From Xanthostigma xanthostigma (lineage: Eukaryota > Arthropoda > Insecta > Raphidioptera > Raphidiidae), in the NCBI GenBank assembly GCA_963575645.1, contig OY754469.1, positions 12,046,001 through 12,110,000 on the forward strand: 64,000 nt of DNA, written 5' to 3'. Under the pieces are notes generated by a model that saw only the letters and a program-made list of their open reading frames with translations, was not told where the DNA came from and searched no databases. Numbering within the stretch: position 1 is the stretch's first letter; the number at the start of each line of letters is the position of its first letter. The position numbers were made by a program, and so were the translations under genes. This document shows, piece after piece, positions 30,055 through 42,119 of this stretch.

Positions 30055-30595
30055 CTGTAAATCAGAAGTTCCCAAACTTTTTTGTCTCGTAGACCACTTG
30101 TCATGTTTTTCGGGTTTGGGTAGACCCCCTGCTTATCTGGTATTGATTTTTTGCAAATTCATTAATTTCAAACAACCGTATAGTGTTACTCACTTTGAAC
30201 GATTTAAATTTATAACGGTAGTGAAATGTAGTGTGAAATGTTTAGTTTTATACATTTATTAATTAGATTCAAATTAAACGTATCAAATTAAAATTTACTT
30301 TCTGTTACATAAAATAACTAAGCAAAAAATAAATGCTTTTAGTGTAAGGGACGAACCTGATGCTTTAATAATAAATTTTCAACATTTGGCATCAATTTAG
30401 TTAGATTTAATCTTAAATCTCTTCGGTTAAAGATGCCCAGTTTATTTCTTTTTTTGTTAGGAGATTCACTATCGTTGACCCCCCATTTTTATTTCATGGA
30501 CCCCAAATTTTTTTCCCGCTGACATGGACTCCTTGCAAGTTGTCGTCGACCTCTGGGGGTCGATATAGACCACTTTGGGAATCACTGCTGTAAAT
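30055..30595. mobile_element. Non-autonomous hAT element with perfect 8-bp duplication
   Basis: CTGTAAAT lies at 30055-30062 and 30588-30595. The body 30063-30587 begins CAGAAGTTCCCAAAC and ends TTTGGGAATCACTG. TCGTAGACCACTT and TATAGACCACTTT sit just inside. No transposase is readable. Confidence 0.85.
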
Positions 30596-31084
30596 AAACA
30601 AATATCAAACTTTCGGCCCTTGTGGTGTAATATAGTATTAATTCAAAAATTAAAACGTTGTCGGGAACTAAGCAGGAACGAGCCGCTTGTAACGTTTTAA
30701 CAATCGTCTGTTTCAGTTTAGAATCAATCTAGGAGTATGAAATGCTAATATTTCGATTTGCATTTTGTAACACTGTACGTAGGCAGGTTCAATCGCTTTG
30801 TCCTTTTGCCTCGATTTCAGCCATGCACTTTGTCACTACAATAGAAATGATTTTTTTCTTTGACCATGCGTTTTCTTTGTACGTGTACATATATTTGAAC
30901 CTTTGTTATTTTATTTTGCATACGTGTCTATAGAATGAAAACCGATACAGAATTGGATGTGGTTTCAATCGTATCGGTCATATTGATTTCCGGTTAAAGT
31001 TATTAACTTATTATGCAAATCGGTTAAGTAAAAAAAATAAAAAAGACGGGTTGCACTCCGGGAGTACCGGCCGAAGTGAAAACC

Positions 31085-31395
31085 TATATGTATTTAAACT
31101 AAATTTCGCTAGTAGCAATATAAGTTACATGCAGTGCAAAAAATTATAAGCTATAAGCTTTGACAAAACATTAAGAGATGTCGCTATGCATCCAGGTTTC
31201 GTAAAACTACACATTTATAAAATTACATGCAGCCAGTCACTACAAATTTTTTAAATTTGTAGTTTTACGAAACCTGAGTACATGGCGACATCTCTTAAGG
31301 TTTTGTTAAAGCTTATACCTTATAATTTTTTGCACTGCATGTAACTTATATTGCTACTGACATCTAGCGAATTTTAGTATATGTACTGCCGAAGC
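31085..31395. mobile_element. MITE with about 120-bp inverted arms
   Basis: CGCTAGTAGCAATATAAGTTA to GTTTCGTAAAACTACA on the left is mirrored on the right, including GACATCTCTTAA. The arms are about 90 percent alike by eye. It lies next to the nested palindromes at 31423. Confidence 0.65.
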
Positions 31396-31422
31396 AAGTA
31401 CGGTAGACTGTCTCAACAACTC

Positions 31423-31463
31423 GTCAGGGTCACGTGACCCTGACGCCTGACGCGTCAGATCTG
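31423..31463. other. Cluster of overlapping perfect palindromes
   Basis: A perfect 22-bp palindrome (31423-31444) is centred on the E-box CACGTG with arms GTCAGGGTC. It is followed by CTGACGCGTCAG (31447-31458) and CAGATCTG (31456-31463). CTCGTCAG before and CTGACGCGAG after make an outer imperfect pair. Confidence 0.7.
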
Positions 31464-31577
31464 ACGCGAGTTTAACAGTTTTTAACCATTACAAAAAAAG
31501 TGTACAACGCCGCTAAAGAAGTTTTCACTTCAAAAAACAATGTTTACAGGGTCCGGCAATTGATTTTCAGAACAAAG

Positions 31578-32204
31578 CTGTCGTTTAGTGATGTGTCGCT
31601 CCTGAGCGAGTCGTTCATGATGAACGGCTCCTTTCTCGGAGCGGAGCGAGTCGCTCTTTTTTTTTGTGAATGACTCACTCTGAGCGCCATTGCTCTGTGC
31701 TGAGCTGTTCTGTACTGTTGCATTCGCGCATTTACAGAGCGCACACAGCACAGGCCACAAAGGCACTAGTGAATTTTGCACGTACGGAGTTATTTTTGCT
31801 GAGTCATTTAATGTTGAATGACACACTGTAAGTGTAATAGTACTAAGCTTACAGTGACTTAAACCATTCACATTGACGTCGTTGACAAAGATATAATATT
31901 ATTATTGTTAAGCTTTTATTATACTTTATAGTTTATCCGAAATGTGAATAATATAAGATCATAAGCATATAAAAAACGAGCTCAGAACTGAGTGTGTGTA
32001 TTGTGCTGTGCAATGCTACGTGACTCTTGAGCAGTGAGCATGTAGGATGACAGTTCACACCTCTGCAGTCTGCACACTTGTGTAGTGCGTACTGTCTAGT
32101 GTCACTCCTTTGAACGACTCGCTCTGAGAGACTATTTTTAGTGAGCGGAGCGCACTGAGCCAGCTCCCAATAAAGAGTCATATGGACCCATCACTATTGT
32201 TGTT
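31578..32204. mobile_element. hAT element with GAGCGAGTCGTTCA-type ends
   Basis: The body 31586-32196 begins TAGTGATGTGTCGCTCC and ends GGACCCATCACTA. GAGCGAGTCG words face GAACGACTCGCTC near the ends. Flanks CTGTCGTT and TTGTTGTT agree at six of eight positions. Open frames inside are not transposase-like. Confidence 0.65.
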
Positions 32205-32326
32205 GTTGAATTGAAGTGTTTCTATCCGATTTGTACTATTGGCCGGTTGCAGAGTATAGAGTTGGGACAACTGAATCGATCGCAACGTTAGCTGTGGACT
32301 AAATGAGCAATAAATCATGCAATTGG

Positions 32327-32643
32327 TTATAGAGCAGGGGTGGCGAACTTTTCTACATCTACGTATCAATTTTTTTTTTTAATTTTAATGTGGCCATGAC
32401 GTTCCAACAAGCAGCCAAAGAAATTTAGTTGTCAAAAAAATAAATCAAACAAATTAAAAGAATAATTTCGATAAAACACTGAGCGTCACGAAACTTTTTC
32501 GTATTTTTTATGTTGATAGGTAGGTAGTCATTTTTTTCGACATCTAGCATATTTTTAATTATATCGATTTTGCACCTCAATTAATGCCGTGATTCCCAAA
32601 ATAATCTGTCGCGTGCCATAGGTTCGTCACCCCTGTTATAAAG
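32327..32643. mobile_element. Non-autonomous hAT element, two-copy family (copy 1)
   Basis: The body 32335-32635 begins CAGGGGTGGCGAACTTTTC and ends GGTTCGTCACCCCTG. Flanks TTATAGAG and TTATAAAG differ at one base. The second copy is at 55116-55400. Confidence 0.8.
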
Positions 32644-32993
32644 TACATAAAATATTTGTAAAAAAACATTTTAAAAACAAATCTTTAATGAATAGTACTA
32701 AAAAGTAATTTTTTTTATGATTTCGGTTCATAATTAATACAGTCTGGGTTGTGAGAATACCTGATTATAGGTAGACAGTGACTTTAGACTGTGATCATAT
32801 ATCACATTTTAATATTTATGTAGGAATAGTCTAATGGCGTCAAACTCTTTGTAATGTAGAAGATTAGAATGTACTCACAGAAATTAATTTGTGTAAATGT
32901 GCAGGGAAATGAAAGTGGATAAAATGGATATTTTTTCAATAGATTTTTCGACTAGACTCGACTTAAAATTCTACAATGTCTTCCTTATGGAGA

Positions 32994-33440
32994 AATAATA
33001 ATAATAATAATAATGCGTTTAAAGTCCGTTTCTCGACTTTATGTCATATAACAGACGCCATTCGCACCATTACTATTTTTTTTTTACCACACTTCCCGTT
33101 ACTTTCTACAATTTTAAATTTGCAACTTAATTAATAGCAATGGGCGAATGAAGGAACTTTTAGGAAATTAAGGATAAGGTAGGCAAATTTTGAGCATAGG
33201 AGTCTGGCAGGTAATCGGCCATGGCCTTGAATAAGGAACCCTCTCGATATTTATCTGGAATTATTGAGGGAAACCATGGAAAACCTTAACAATATGGCAG
33301 GTACAGGAATTGCCGTTTCTCGGCGAGAGGCAGTAGATAAAAAGTCCTAGTCACACCTGTCCCCGCCGGGATTCGAACCCGGTACCTCCCGCATGCGAGT
33401 CTAGTGCTCTCATCGCTATACGTCACCCCGCTCGGTCCTT
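32994..33440 (-). mobile_element. tRNA-derived SINE with (ATT)n tail
   Basis: Read on the minus strand, the head at about 33440-33350 has tRNA boxes ending GGTTCGAATCC. It is followed by GGTTTTCCATGGTTTCCC and AAGGCCATGGCCGATTACC, which resemble the conserved central (Nin-type) domain of several arthropod SINEs. The tail runs ACGGGAAGTGTG and CGAGAAACGGAC to an ATT microsatellite at about 32994-33013. A 5'-truncated copy is at 53028-53190. Confidence 0.75.
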
Positions 33441-33893
33441 ATGGTGAAATATAGGTATATGTGATCAATTTAAAGTCGTTTTTCTGACAATGTTTTCTGC
33501 AACCCAGCGAGAGTAATCAAAGTGTTGTTTCAATGAAGAGATTTTTTACAAAAAAAAATATTTTTTTGAGTTACATATTCTAAGTTTTGTAAAAGAATTC
33601 AAGTATAATTGAATTATTGTAATACAACTTCCGTTTCTGATAATTCTTATCGTTTCGGTATAAAAATATAAAACGAGATATTCATAAGAAAGAATCATTT
33701 ACTTCGTTAAAAGCATTTCCACTTCTCAAATATATGTATTTATTTGAATATTAAAATTACTCAAAGAAAAAGTTTAAAGGTTTTTTATATATAGAGGGTT
33801 GAAATGCTAATAATATGGAAATATTGAACCGTTTGCTAAGAAGAAAGAGTTAAAGATTTAAATATATATTACAATAATTTTTTTTAATACTGA

Positions 33894-34370
33894 AAGGACC
33901 CCGTACAAACCTTATGAGAGTTGGTTGTCGGTTAAATTGATCGAAAGTGATTTTATTTTATAGTTTAAAGGTCACTAAGAAAAAGTGTCCATGGGGCGCG
34001 TAACCTAAAAACCAATAGATTTTTAGCTACAGATATGTTTAGCGAGATTTTAGATATAGATTGAATTCACAAACATGTTCCATGTTCAACTTTTGTGCTT
34101 TTTTTAGAAATAAAAAAATAGTCGAAAACTAGGTAATGTTGGAAGGTGTCACCCTGTATAAAATAATAATGCCATATTCGGATTCAGCGCACTCAAAAAC
34201 ATATTTCTAGAGCTTAGGATTTTTTAAGATTGTAAACATATCAGTATAGCTAAAAATCTGTTAGTTTTTAGGCTATGCGCCCATGGACACTTTTTATTAG
34301 TGACCTTCAAACTAACCATTTTTTTATCAATTTAACCGAGAACCAAATTCCATAAGGTGCGAGGTTCTTT
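33894..34370. mobile_element. MITE family D, copy 4
   Basis: Left AAGGACCCCGTACAAACC, right CATAAGGTGCGAGGTTCTTT. Inner blocks are as in the other three copies. Confidence 0.7.
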
Positions 34371-34929
34371 GGTTCAAAAATGCCCATAGCAACACATTTT
34401 AATGATCGACTTTTTTGAATTACAAACACAAAATATATTTTGAAAGTACAAAATAAAGCAGCTAATTACAAAAATAAACGCCAATAGCGTATGTGCCATA
34501 CGACAAATACGCTAATAAAAGTTGTAGAGCCTGCAAATAAAAAAATAACACTTGTTTCAAGGTCCGTTTGAATTTTTAAGCGAAATTGTTCTGCAAATAC
34601 AAAGCATAAAATGTTTAAAAATTAGAAAATAAATTATTCACTACATTGTTATCGCGACGAAAACAGCGATTCGTTTCTTATCAAGATTTATTTTGTGCTT
34701 TTGCACGCACATTAAATTTCATTCAATTGTGTGCAGCTTGTTAAATCCTTCAAAAATAGTATAAATTTAAGTGGCTAGTAACGGGATTTGGTGACTAATT
34801 ATATTACACACCTTTCAATAAATGTCAACGAACAAGAAAATTAATTATTTATTGAAATTATTAGATCCTATACATTTATCAGATGTAAATTTGGAAAATT
34901 TCTTATAGTCAACTAGCTAAAAATAAAAA

Positions 34930-35320
34930 AATTACAGCCAATTGGGCGACGGGACCATTCCAACTTCAAAAATGTTGACATTTGATTATACCTAATAAAG
35001 AAAATAAAAGTTCTGATATCGTGTGTGGTGACGCGGGTAATGACTAGTATTCAATATGATATTTGCTATTCGTTGCCATGGTTACCTACATAATAATGCT
35101 CCACGCCATGTAAAAATTAATCTAAGCATGCCGAACTAGTTTATTTCTGACAGATCCATAAAACAAAAAAGCTGTTTATTTTTTTTTATTTTCAAAATAT
35201 TTCCGAAACTATAAAGTTTAGAAAAAAAATGTTTTAACGAAACTTTCTTGACAAAATAAATAGAATAATAAGCCGTTATAAAAAGTATACCATTATTATA
35301 TAAAATATAATATATTTTAC
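34930..35320 (-). repeat. Repeat family FH, 3' part
   Basis: Minus-strand match to 26190-26570, from CCATTACCCGC-like sequence up to GTATACCATTATTATATAAA. There it stops, a few bases before the foldback element at 35325. Confidence 0.65.
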
Positions 35321-35324
35321 ATAC

Positions 35325-36200
35325 AGGGTGAGTCAGACCACCCGTATCAGTCGTTTTTTTCGAAAACGGTTAGTCGTAGAGAGTTGTGTCAAAAATCTGT
35401 ATTATAAAAGCGCTAATGAAGAATCGAATGGTGATATTTTTTCCCCCCGGAAAGGTCGGCTTCCCTGTTAGTTTGCTCCGAAATGTTCAGAACTCCGGAA
35501 TGTTAAATGGCACGATAGGTCGAAAGTGGAATTGTTGAAAAGATCTTTAAAAAATAAGCAAGTTTTGTAGGACATTTTTTTTTGTTACTGCCACCCCTGT
35601 TAAGTAATATTCGTTTGAAATTATTAAATTAACATGTAAGAATAACAAACTTAATTTTAAAAGTTGGCATTTAAAATCTAGTTACCTAATTAAACAATGT
35701 CACAAATGTTCAAACTGTCTTCAATTTACTTCTAAACACTGCAGAGCTCTTCTAGATATGTTATGAGTACCTGGAAGTATTTTCCGACAAAAAAAAAACA
35801 ATTGCAATTATTGAAAACTTACTGTGACATTGTTTAATTAGATAACTAGATTTTAAATGCCGACTTTTTTGTTATTCTGACATCGTAATTTAATAATTTC
35901 AAACGAATATTACTTAACAGGAGTGGCCGTAACAAAAAAAAAATGTCCTACAAAACTTGCTTATTTTTTAAAGATATTTTCAACAATACCACTTTCGACC
36001 TATCGTGCCATTTAACATTCCGGAGTTCTGAGCATTCCGGAGCAAACTAACAGGGAAGCCGACCTTTCCGGCGGGAAAAAATATCACCATTCGATTCTTC
36101 ATTAGGGCTTTTATAATACAGATTTTTGAGACAACTCTCTACGACTAACGGTTTTCGAAAAAAACGACTGATACGGGTGGTCTGACTCACCGTGTATATT
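35325..36200. mobile_element. Long foldback (inverted-repeat) element, copy 1
   Basis: Arms of about 380 bp: ACAGGGTGAGTCAGACCACC to TAATTAAACAATGTCAC, mirrored from GTGACATTGTTTAATTAG to GTGGTCTGACTCACCGTGT. The centre is about 110 bp. No coding frame. An equal-sized copy is at 52123-53010, interrupted nowhere. Confidence 0.75.
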
Positions 36201-36692
36201 AAATGTTTTATTTAAATGTGCCATTATCATTGAAACCTCGGAAAATATTACATACTAGCAGATATTATAGTTAACTAAATTTCTAAATCGATTTCGATAA
36301 AAGTTGTCAATAAAATAAATTCATTACGTAGCCTATATGACTGGTACTTACTACATGGTATGAGGCCTAGGGCGACTAAGACTGCAAAAGAAGTTTCACT
36401 TATAGATCGCGTGTCTAACAACTTCATAGAATTTTGTTGCTCTGTGTATAATGCAACATAAAAGTAAAAAGCAATTATTTGTTGCAAGTAAAGTGATGGA
36501 AGGAAATTCCCTAGCTAGATGACGACAGGACGGGGCAGCCACCGACGCAAAGAAAAAATTAAATAAAAATACGAATATATTTTGCTTAAACCATAATTAC
36601 AAAATATATACAGTGTGTCCCAAAAAGTTTTATACAAATGGAGAAAAAGTTTATCTTACATTTCACAAAAAAACATATTCTTTACAAAAAAA

Positions 36693-37235
36693 ATGGTTGT
36701 CTGTAAAGTCGGTTTACGGACGATAGTTTTACGTGATAACGTATTCCGTAATACATAACCTAAACCTCCCAAAATTTGGTTTCAATCCGCTTATCCTTGG
36801 TGTCGGAATGATAAGAAATGTCAAAAGTGACGTTTGCAACTTACAAAGTATTATGTTCTAATAATAATTAGTTATTCCAATACTTAACTTAGAAGGCCTT
36901 GCATTTCACAATATACTAATGTCAAAAAATTGAATGCATTTATACAGCTATTTTTCTATATAAATTTGTATAAAATATTTTTCTATATAAATTTGTATAA
37001 AAAAACTGTTTAGGCAAATTCTGTTATACGAAATCTATGTAAAATGTTCTCCTCTTTCGTTTAAGACTGGTTTCAAACCGATCTGATTTAAATTGAGCGA
37101 GAAATTAGCAAAAAGCGTCAGGCGGAACGTTACGCGTTATGCGTTACGCGTTACACTTTTTCGTACATGCAGCCGGTGTTTTATCAATTTATAATATTGG
37201 TGATTCATCAATTTATAAGACGTTATCACGTCAAA
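36693..37235. mobile_element. Repeat family C, copy 2, nested
   Basis: GGTTGTCTGTAAAGTCGG to ACGTTATCACGTCAAAA, in the opposite orientation to copy 1. The middle is almost the same as that of 42402-43105, including GAAAGAGGAGAACATTTTAC in inverse. Confidence 0.7.
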
Positions 37236-37448
37236 ATCTCTGCATGACTTGTAGATCCATATAATATTAAGTACATTGGCTAGAATACAGAGAAAATAAA
37301 AATCATGGTTTATATTATTAATTAGATTATTTATTGAATAAAAGAATAAGACATAATAAACAATTGACAACCTCCATATCAATTTATCAGCAATGAATAA
37401 TACGCAACTAATAAATTTTATTGAGAACATGTAAAATTACTTAAATTC

Positions 37449-37705
37449 TACGGAACTTCAACGTATTCACCGTCCCTTTCTAAACAGGTGACTGTTCATT
37501 GAAAAAAATTCGTTTATGACATTTCTAATCACATCTGGAGTTAAAGCTTCACATGTTCCGCGAATGATTCTTTCAAGATGATCAAAACGTAAAATGGCCT
37601 CTTAAGGTATACCTTTTCTTTTAAGTAGTCCCACAAAAAAGAGTCTAGGGGGGTAATGTCCGGCGACCTTGGAGGCCAAAAAACTCCATGTACCTCCCGA
37701 TCACC
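37449..37705 (-). pseudogene. Mariner-like transposase C-terminal part, frameshifted
   Basis: Minus strand gives VHGVFWPPRSPDITPLDSFL then WDYLKEKVYLKRP, and after a frameshift RIIRGTCEALTPDVIRNVIN, and after another GEYVEVP and a stop. WPPRSPDxTPLDxFLW is the region of the third catalytic acidic residue in a common insect Tc1/mariner-related transposase group. Two frameshifts make it dead. Confidence 0.75.
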
Positions 37706-38040
37706 AATGTTTTAAAAAAATTGTAGGTACTTATTAATTATGGATCTACAAGTCATGCAGATATTTTTATCAAGATTTTTTTTTGTGAAATGTAAGATAA
37801 ACTTTTTCTCCATTTGTATAAAACTTTTTGGGACACACTGTATACATTATACAATCTATGTTTTTGAAAGATGAAATAGCACAACTATAGCGATCTTGCT
37901 TTAATAATACAGATTTCAAAATGAGACAACTGTACACGCAAATTTCTATTTATTTTGCGTGGGAAATAAGCGTTTTTAATACTTAAAGTGAAAATCTACA
38001 GGATATCTCCATTCTTGTTTTGAAATTTCCACACACTTAT

Positions 38041-38660
38041 ACAGGGTGTTCCACATGCTCTATGACAAACTTTGACAGATGGTAGGCTGCTAGAGTTTAA
38101 ACATATTTTTTTTAATAAACATGTGTCCGATTCGTTTTTGTTTAGAAGTTACAAGCATTTAACCTTTATTAACAATTAACAATAAAAATTTAATTTAAAT
38201 GATAATCACAACACTTAAGACTATAAAAATTGTTCGAAATGTCCACCCTCAGCTTGAATGCAAGCCTCACATTGACGAACTAAAGATTCGGTCACTCGAA
38301 GAATGAGATTTGGATCATTTCTTATTTGGCTAGCTGCATCTTGAATTCGTTCAAGTAACTGCTGATGGGTAGCGATTTCAACATGGTAGACCAGCTGCTT
38401 CATGTGTCCCCATAAATAAAAATCCAGAGGATTCAGATCGGGTGAACGAAATATCTAATAAATAATTAAAATGACACTAATAATAATTATTGTCATAACA
38501 ACCGATATTTCTATTTATCAGCCTACGTTTTTGATTCTTTAAATGCTTGTAACTTATAAACAAAAACGAATCGGACCCATGTTTATTAAAAAAAATATGT
38601 TTAAAATCAAGTGACCTACCATCTGTCAAAGTTTGTCATAGAGCTTGTAGAACGTATGTG
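38041..38660. mobile_element. Tc1/mariner-like deletion derivative
   Basis: Left ACAGGGTGTTCCACATGC then AAACTTTGACAGATGGTAGG; right CTACCATCTGTCAAAGTTTG then TCATAGAGCTTGTAGAACG. Arms share about 120 bp, including AACAAAAACGAATCGGACC. It keeps only the end of the transposase on the minus strand. Confidence 0.75.
38221..38450 (-). pseudogene. Mariner-like transposase C-terminus (open, 77 codons)
   Basis: Reads FRSPDLNPLDFYLWGHMKQL, then ATHQQLLERIQDAASQI, and RQCEACIQAEGGHFEQFL before a TAG stop. SPDLNPLDFYLW carries the third acidic residue, and the GGHFEQFL end is the usual C-terminus of this transposase group. The frame is intact, unlike the related piece at 37449-37705, but the N-terminal DNA-binding and first two catalytic parts are absent. 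Confidence 0.82.
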
Positions 38661-39019
38661 TATTTTCAAAACAATAAATTGTTTATGAAAAAAAGTGTGC
38701 GTATAAGCTTTACGCGCGTTTGAAGTAAAACATGTGAACACTATTGTGTTTACATTTTTTTTACATGTATGTAAGATTCAGATAAATAAACAGACAACAA
38801 TGATAAAAACTAAAAATTCGTCGTATAGATATCTTTAAAACTATAGAATAGGCATGATGACAGTATAAAAGAATCAAAGAATAAATAGTTTAAGAGAAAA
38901 ATATATGCTAAAAAATTTTTACAAAATGACCCAGTGTTAATATAAACATTAAGCGATTAAAAAGGTTTTTAATAAAATAAAAGTATAAAATACTGCAATG
39001 GGCCATGTTGACTGAAACG

Positions 39020-39395
39020 CCGAATGACGTCACGCCTTCTTAAATCAAAGAGAATATAAACACTTGAAGTAAATAATCACCGTGTCGCTTAAGTTTTTGT
39101 TGCGATCATTCACTTCTGCATCATTTAATTAGTTGATTTGATGTTTATTCGTTTTTTGTGATATTTTATAACACTTATGTCGTAGATTATTTTTGAGGTT
39201 AGTTAACTTGCAACTAAAGAAAACTTTTTTTCCACTAAGTCCCTAGTTTTAAGAAAATACTTAATATAAATCATATCATTAGACATTAAGTAAATTTACA
39301 TACCATTCTAAGAAATACCTCTGAACCACAGTTCTACACCCATAAATACAATATCTAATGTCAGCTGTCACTAAGGCGTGACGTCACAAGCGTTT
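39020..39395. mobile_element. MITE-like element with TGACGTCA at both ends
   Basis: Left AAACGCCGAATGACGTCACGCC, right GGCGTGACGTCACAAGCGTTTT in inverse, about 22 bp of matching ends. Each end contains a perfect cAMP-response-element word TGACGTCA. The inside is AT-rich and non-coding. Confidence 0.5.
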
Positions 39396-39959
39396 TCGCG
39401 ATCACTTCAAAATAGAAAGAAGAAAATGCAATAATTTGCGTTAAAATTTGATTTATTGCTGAAATAATGTTTTTTTTTTTAAATAGAACACGTGTACCTA
39501 CATTATAGAATGGGATTTCAAAATCTGTCATCATGCAGCTCTTATAAACTAAGTTACGATTTTATTTATTTGTATCAATTGAACTAACCTACTGAATAAT
39601 TCAATAAATAAAAACAACTCTCGCACTATGGGAACTTTGTTATCCGCCGCTATAAAGGAGTATTATTATTATTATTATTATTAATGAATTTTGTAGGCCA
39701 AGCAAAAGTCACTCTATTTTTGCATCGGCAATTTACGAAATTCACAAAACGCGTCTTACTCCAATAAATTTTCTAAAACACCCATTTTTACGATATTTAG
39801 CTAAAGGTCAAGTGGCAAAGAAAATAATTATATTTTGTAAGATATTGGCTAATAAAACGTTCAATAAAGATCCGGTTTTCTTTTTGCCCATTAACTCATC
39901 TCAATCGCACGTATGAAGGGGGTTGAGATACAGAAAAAAAGTTAACATTCTACCGATAA

Positions 39960-40330
39960 CCAGAGATAACATCCTCCGCAATGAATAGTGGGTCGACGCG
40001 CCGATTGGTCGCTCGCGACGTGACGTAACGCATCGCGACGCTACTATTGGACGCCCGGCGTCGTATTAAATGTGGCGGTGTGCTTGAACAAACGGTCAGT
40101 ATTGTCCATGAGTCTGCACCACTCGCATATCACGCACGAACGAATTCATCGCTCGCGTTCGAAATTTGTCACGACGACAATTTTTATTTCGTTAATCATT
40201 TTGCGATAATTTCTGTTTGGAAAAATTATTTACATTCTCTACGCTGTGAGTTCGGTTTTATTAGCGACTGACAACATTGCAGAACTGTTCAAGAATTCAT
40301 TTACTCAAAGACACACTCAAAGGTAAGAAT
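39960..40330 (+). promoter_or_regulatory. Candidate promoter and non-coding first exon
   Basis: A CpG-rich island in AT-rich surroundings. It has GATTGGTCG and CTATTGGACG (CCAAT boxes in inverse), GTGACGTAAC (CRE-like) and CGCTCGCGACG. An initiator-like GGTCAGTATT lies at about 40094. The block ends in CTCAAAG|GTAAGAAT at about 40321, a good splice donor. A 74-codon open frame (40047-40271) is not convincing as protein. If real, the gene lies downstream to the right, but I recognise no further exon. Confidence 0.35.
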
Positions 40331-40889
40331 TTTTTAATATATTTTAAAATCTAAGTGAAATAATGTTACATGTCGACCCTATTTAAAACCAAACTATAAC
40401 CAAACTACACAAGAAACGAAAGTTATTTTTTTATTACAAAAGTATTTAAAAAAACCCGTCAAATTGGTAACCTCTTCCCTTTTTTAAGTCGGTTAAAAAT
40501 TCAGAATTATAGATAATAAAAAGGGTTGTCATATACACATTTAAGAACTTTCAAATTAATTGTAAATTATAGGACGCTCAACGTCTGAGTTCATCAGCGT
40601 CTATTATTAACTTTTAAGGAGTTAATATGTTACGTCAGTGTTTTTAATTATTGAATATGAAAAAAACATTTGGATTATTTTTTTATAATACCTGCCAACC
40701 AGTGACTAAATGTATTAAAAAAGCGACTGATTATAAAATATCTAAAAGTGAATTTGAATACAGATATATCGTAAGACTAACAATTTTTTTTGTAAGGTTT
40801 ACATTTTTTTTAAATCCTTATAAATTGATAGCGCTTACAAATTATTTAATATTTAAGATTCTAGCATTTTTAATAAATTTTACTGATAT
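40331..40889. other. No feature recognised
   Basis: AT-rich, with an open frame of about 80 codons that has no recognisable features. If 39960-40330 is a first exon, this would be intron. Confidence 0.35.
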
Positions 40890-41165
40890 AATATAATAAC
40901 GGAACAATTGGAACCTTATTCTGTGCAATATATTTATTTATGTTGCCAACGTTTCGGCTGTAACTTAAGATTTCTTCAGGGCTCTATAATCGACAAATTA
41001 AAAACTTTCTTAAATTTTTTATTTGTCTAATAAATGATTAATCATGTATTATATTTGTCAGTTATGGAGCCCTAAAGAAGTCTTAAGTTATAGACGAAAC
41101 GTTGACAACATAAATAAATATATTGTACAGAATAAGGTTCCAATTTTCCAGTTATTATATTATCA
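40890..41165. mobile_element. Palindromic Penelope-like element
   Basis: Arms of about 95 bp from ATAATAACGGAACAATTGG to its inverse. The minus strand at 40950-40979 reads CTGAAGA, A, a long weak stem and GAAACG. The plus strand at 41072-41101 reads CTAAAGA, A, GTCT/AGAC stem, GAAACG. Both are followed by TTGNCAAC. Confidence 0.65.
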
Positions 41166-42119
41166 AAATCAAACAAGAGGAACGATAACAACATAAAATA
41201 TGAAGTTAATGAATTACTTTTAAATATTGAGTAGAGTCGACAGTGTTCGACGCAACGCTGTACAGAGATTTTAAATAAATAAAAAAAATATTCCAATTAC
41301 CTAAATTATATTATTATTAATCTTAATACTAAATATTATGCAAAAGTAACACTTAGGTATTTGAATAAATGCAAATGCCCGAAACGCGTTGTCGCAATCT
41401 ATTTCATTCCTTGTGTGGCGTATTACGCGAAATTCTGAACATTTATTAGAACCACAACTTTACAAACTTAAATAGATCAGTTGACTTCGCAACGAACAAG
41501 GAAACTGTCACCGAAAAGTTGAGAAAATTAATTAATGTCAACGGGGAAAATAAAACCAATAATTATTTGAAGATCAGTGTGCATTATTTTAAGCCTGCTC
41601 CAGACCAAAAATTTATTCGTTTGTACAAAATTTTGAAACAAATATACCTAGTTATTGAAATATTGATAAAAAGAATTGGCTAGCATTTTATATTTTCACT
41701 ATCAATTGTAAATATTAAATTAAAAATAAATTTATCAAAAAAAAAAAAAAAAACAATTAAATGTGGAAGAAACGATGAATTAATTTCCACTTATCTTTTT
41801 CAATTAGCATTAAAATCTCCGTTGGGGAAAAATAAATTTAATCAGTATATTAGCTTCATTTGAATTTATTAGTAATATCGAATGTATACTATACAGGGTG
41901 TAAAATTAAGTGACTAAGGACTGGAAATTGTCGAATATGACTTAATTCCGCTTTTTTAATGTTATATAATTTATCATGAAGAAAAATAATTTACCTTAGT
42001 CAGTCAGAATCTGATAATAACTTCCAAGAGAGACAAATTTATTTTTAAATAAATCACGGACTTTTTGGTATATTTGACTATAACTCTATATGTTTATTTA
42101 TTTATGTCTATTTTTAATA
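41166..42119. other. No gene recognised
   Basis: AT-rich, with an A run at about 41740-41755 and a solitary ACAGGGTGTAAAATTAAG at about 41893, which looks like one end of a DNA transposon without its partner. Confidence 0.4.

Larger units (their letters stand above)
36605..37855. mobile_element. Tc1/mariner-like element with nested family C repeat
   Basis: Ends TACAGTGTGTCCCAAAAAG and its inverse at about 37835-37855, with about 70 bp of shared sequence (GAGAAAAAGTTTATCTTAC). TA lies outside both ends. It contains family C copy 2 (36693-37235) and a transposase C-terminus (37449-37705, minus). Confidence 0.7.

Noticed and set aside
40047-40271. Plus-strand frame of 74 codons in the promoter-like island
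   Set aside because: Starts in the CpG-rich part, has no signal or domain, and stops well before the donor. More likely 5' untranslated or non-genic.
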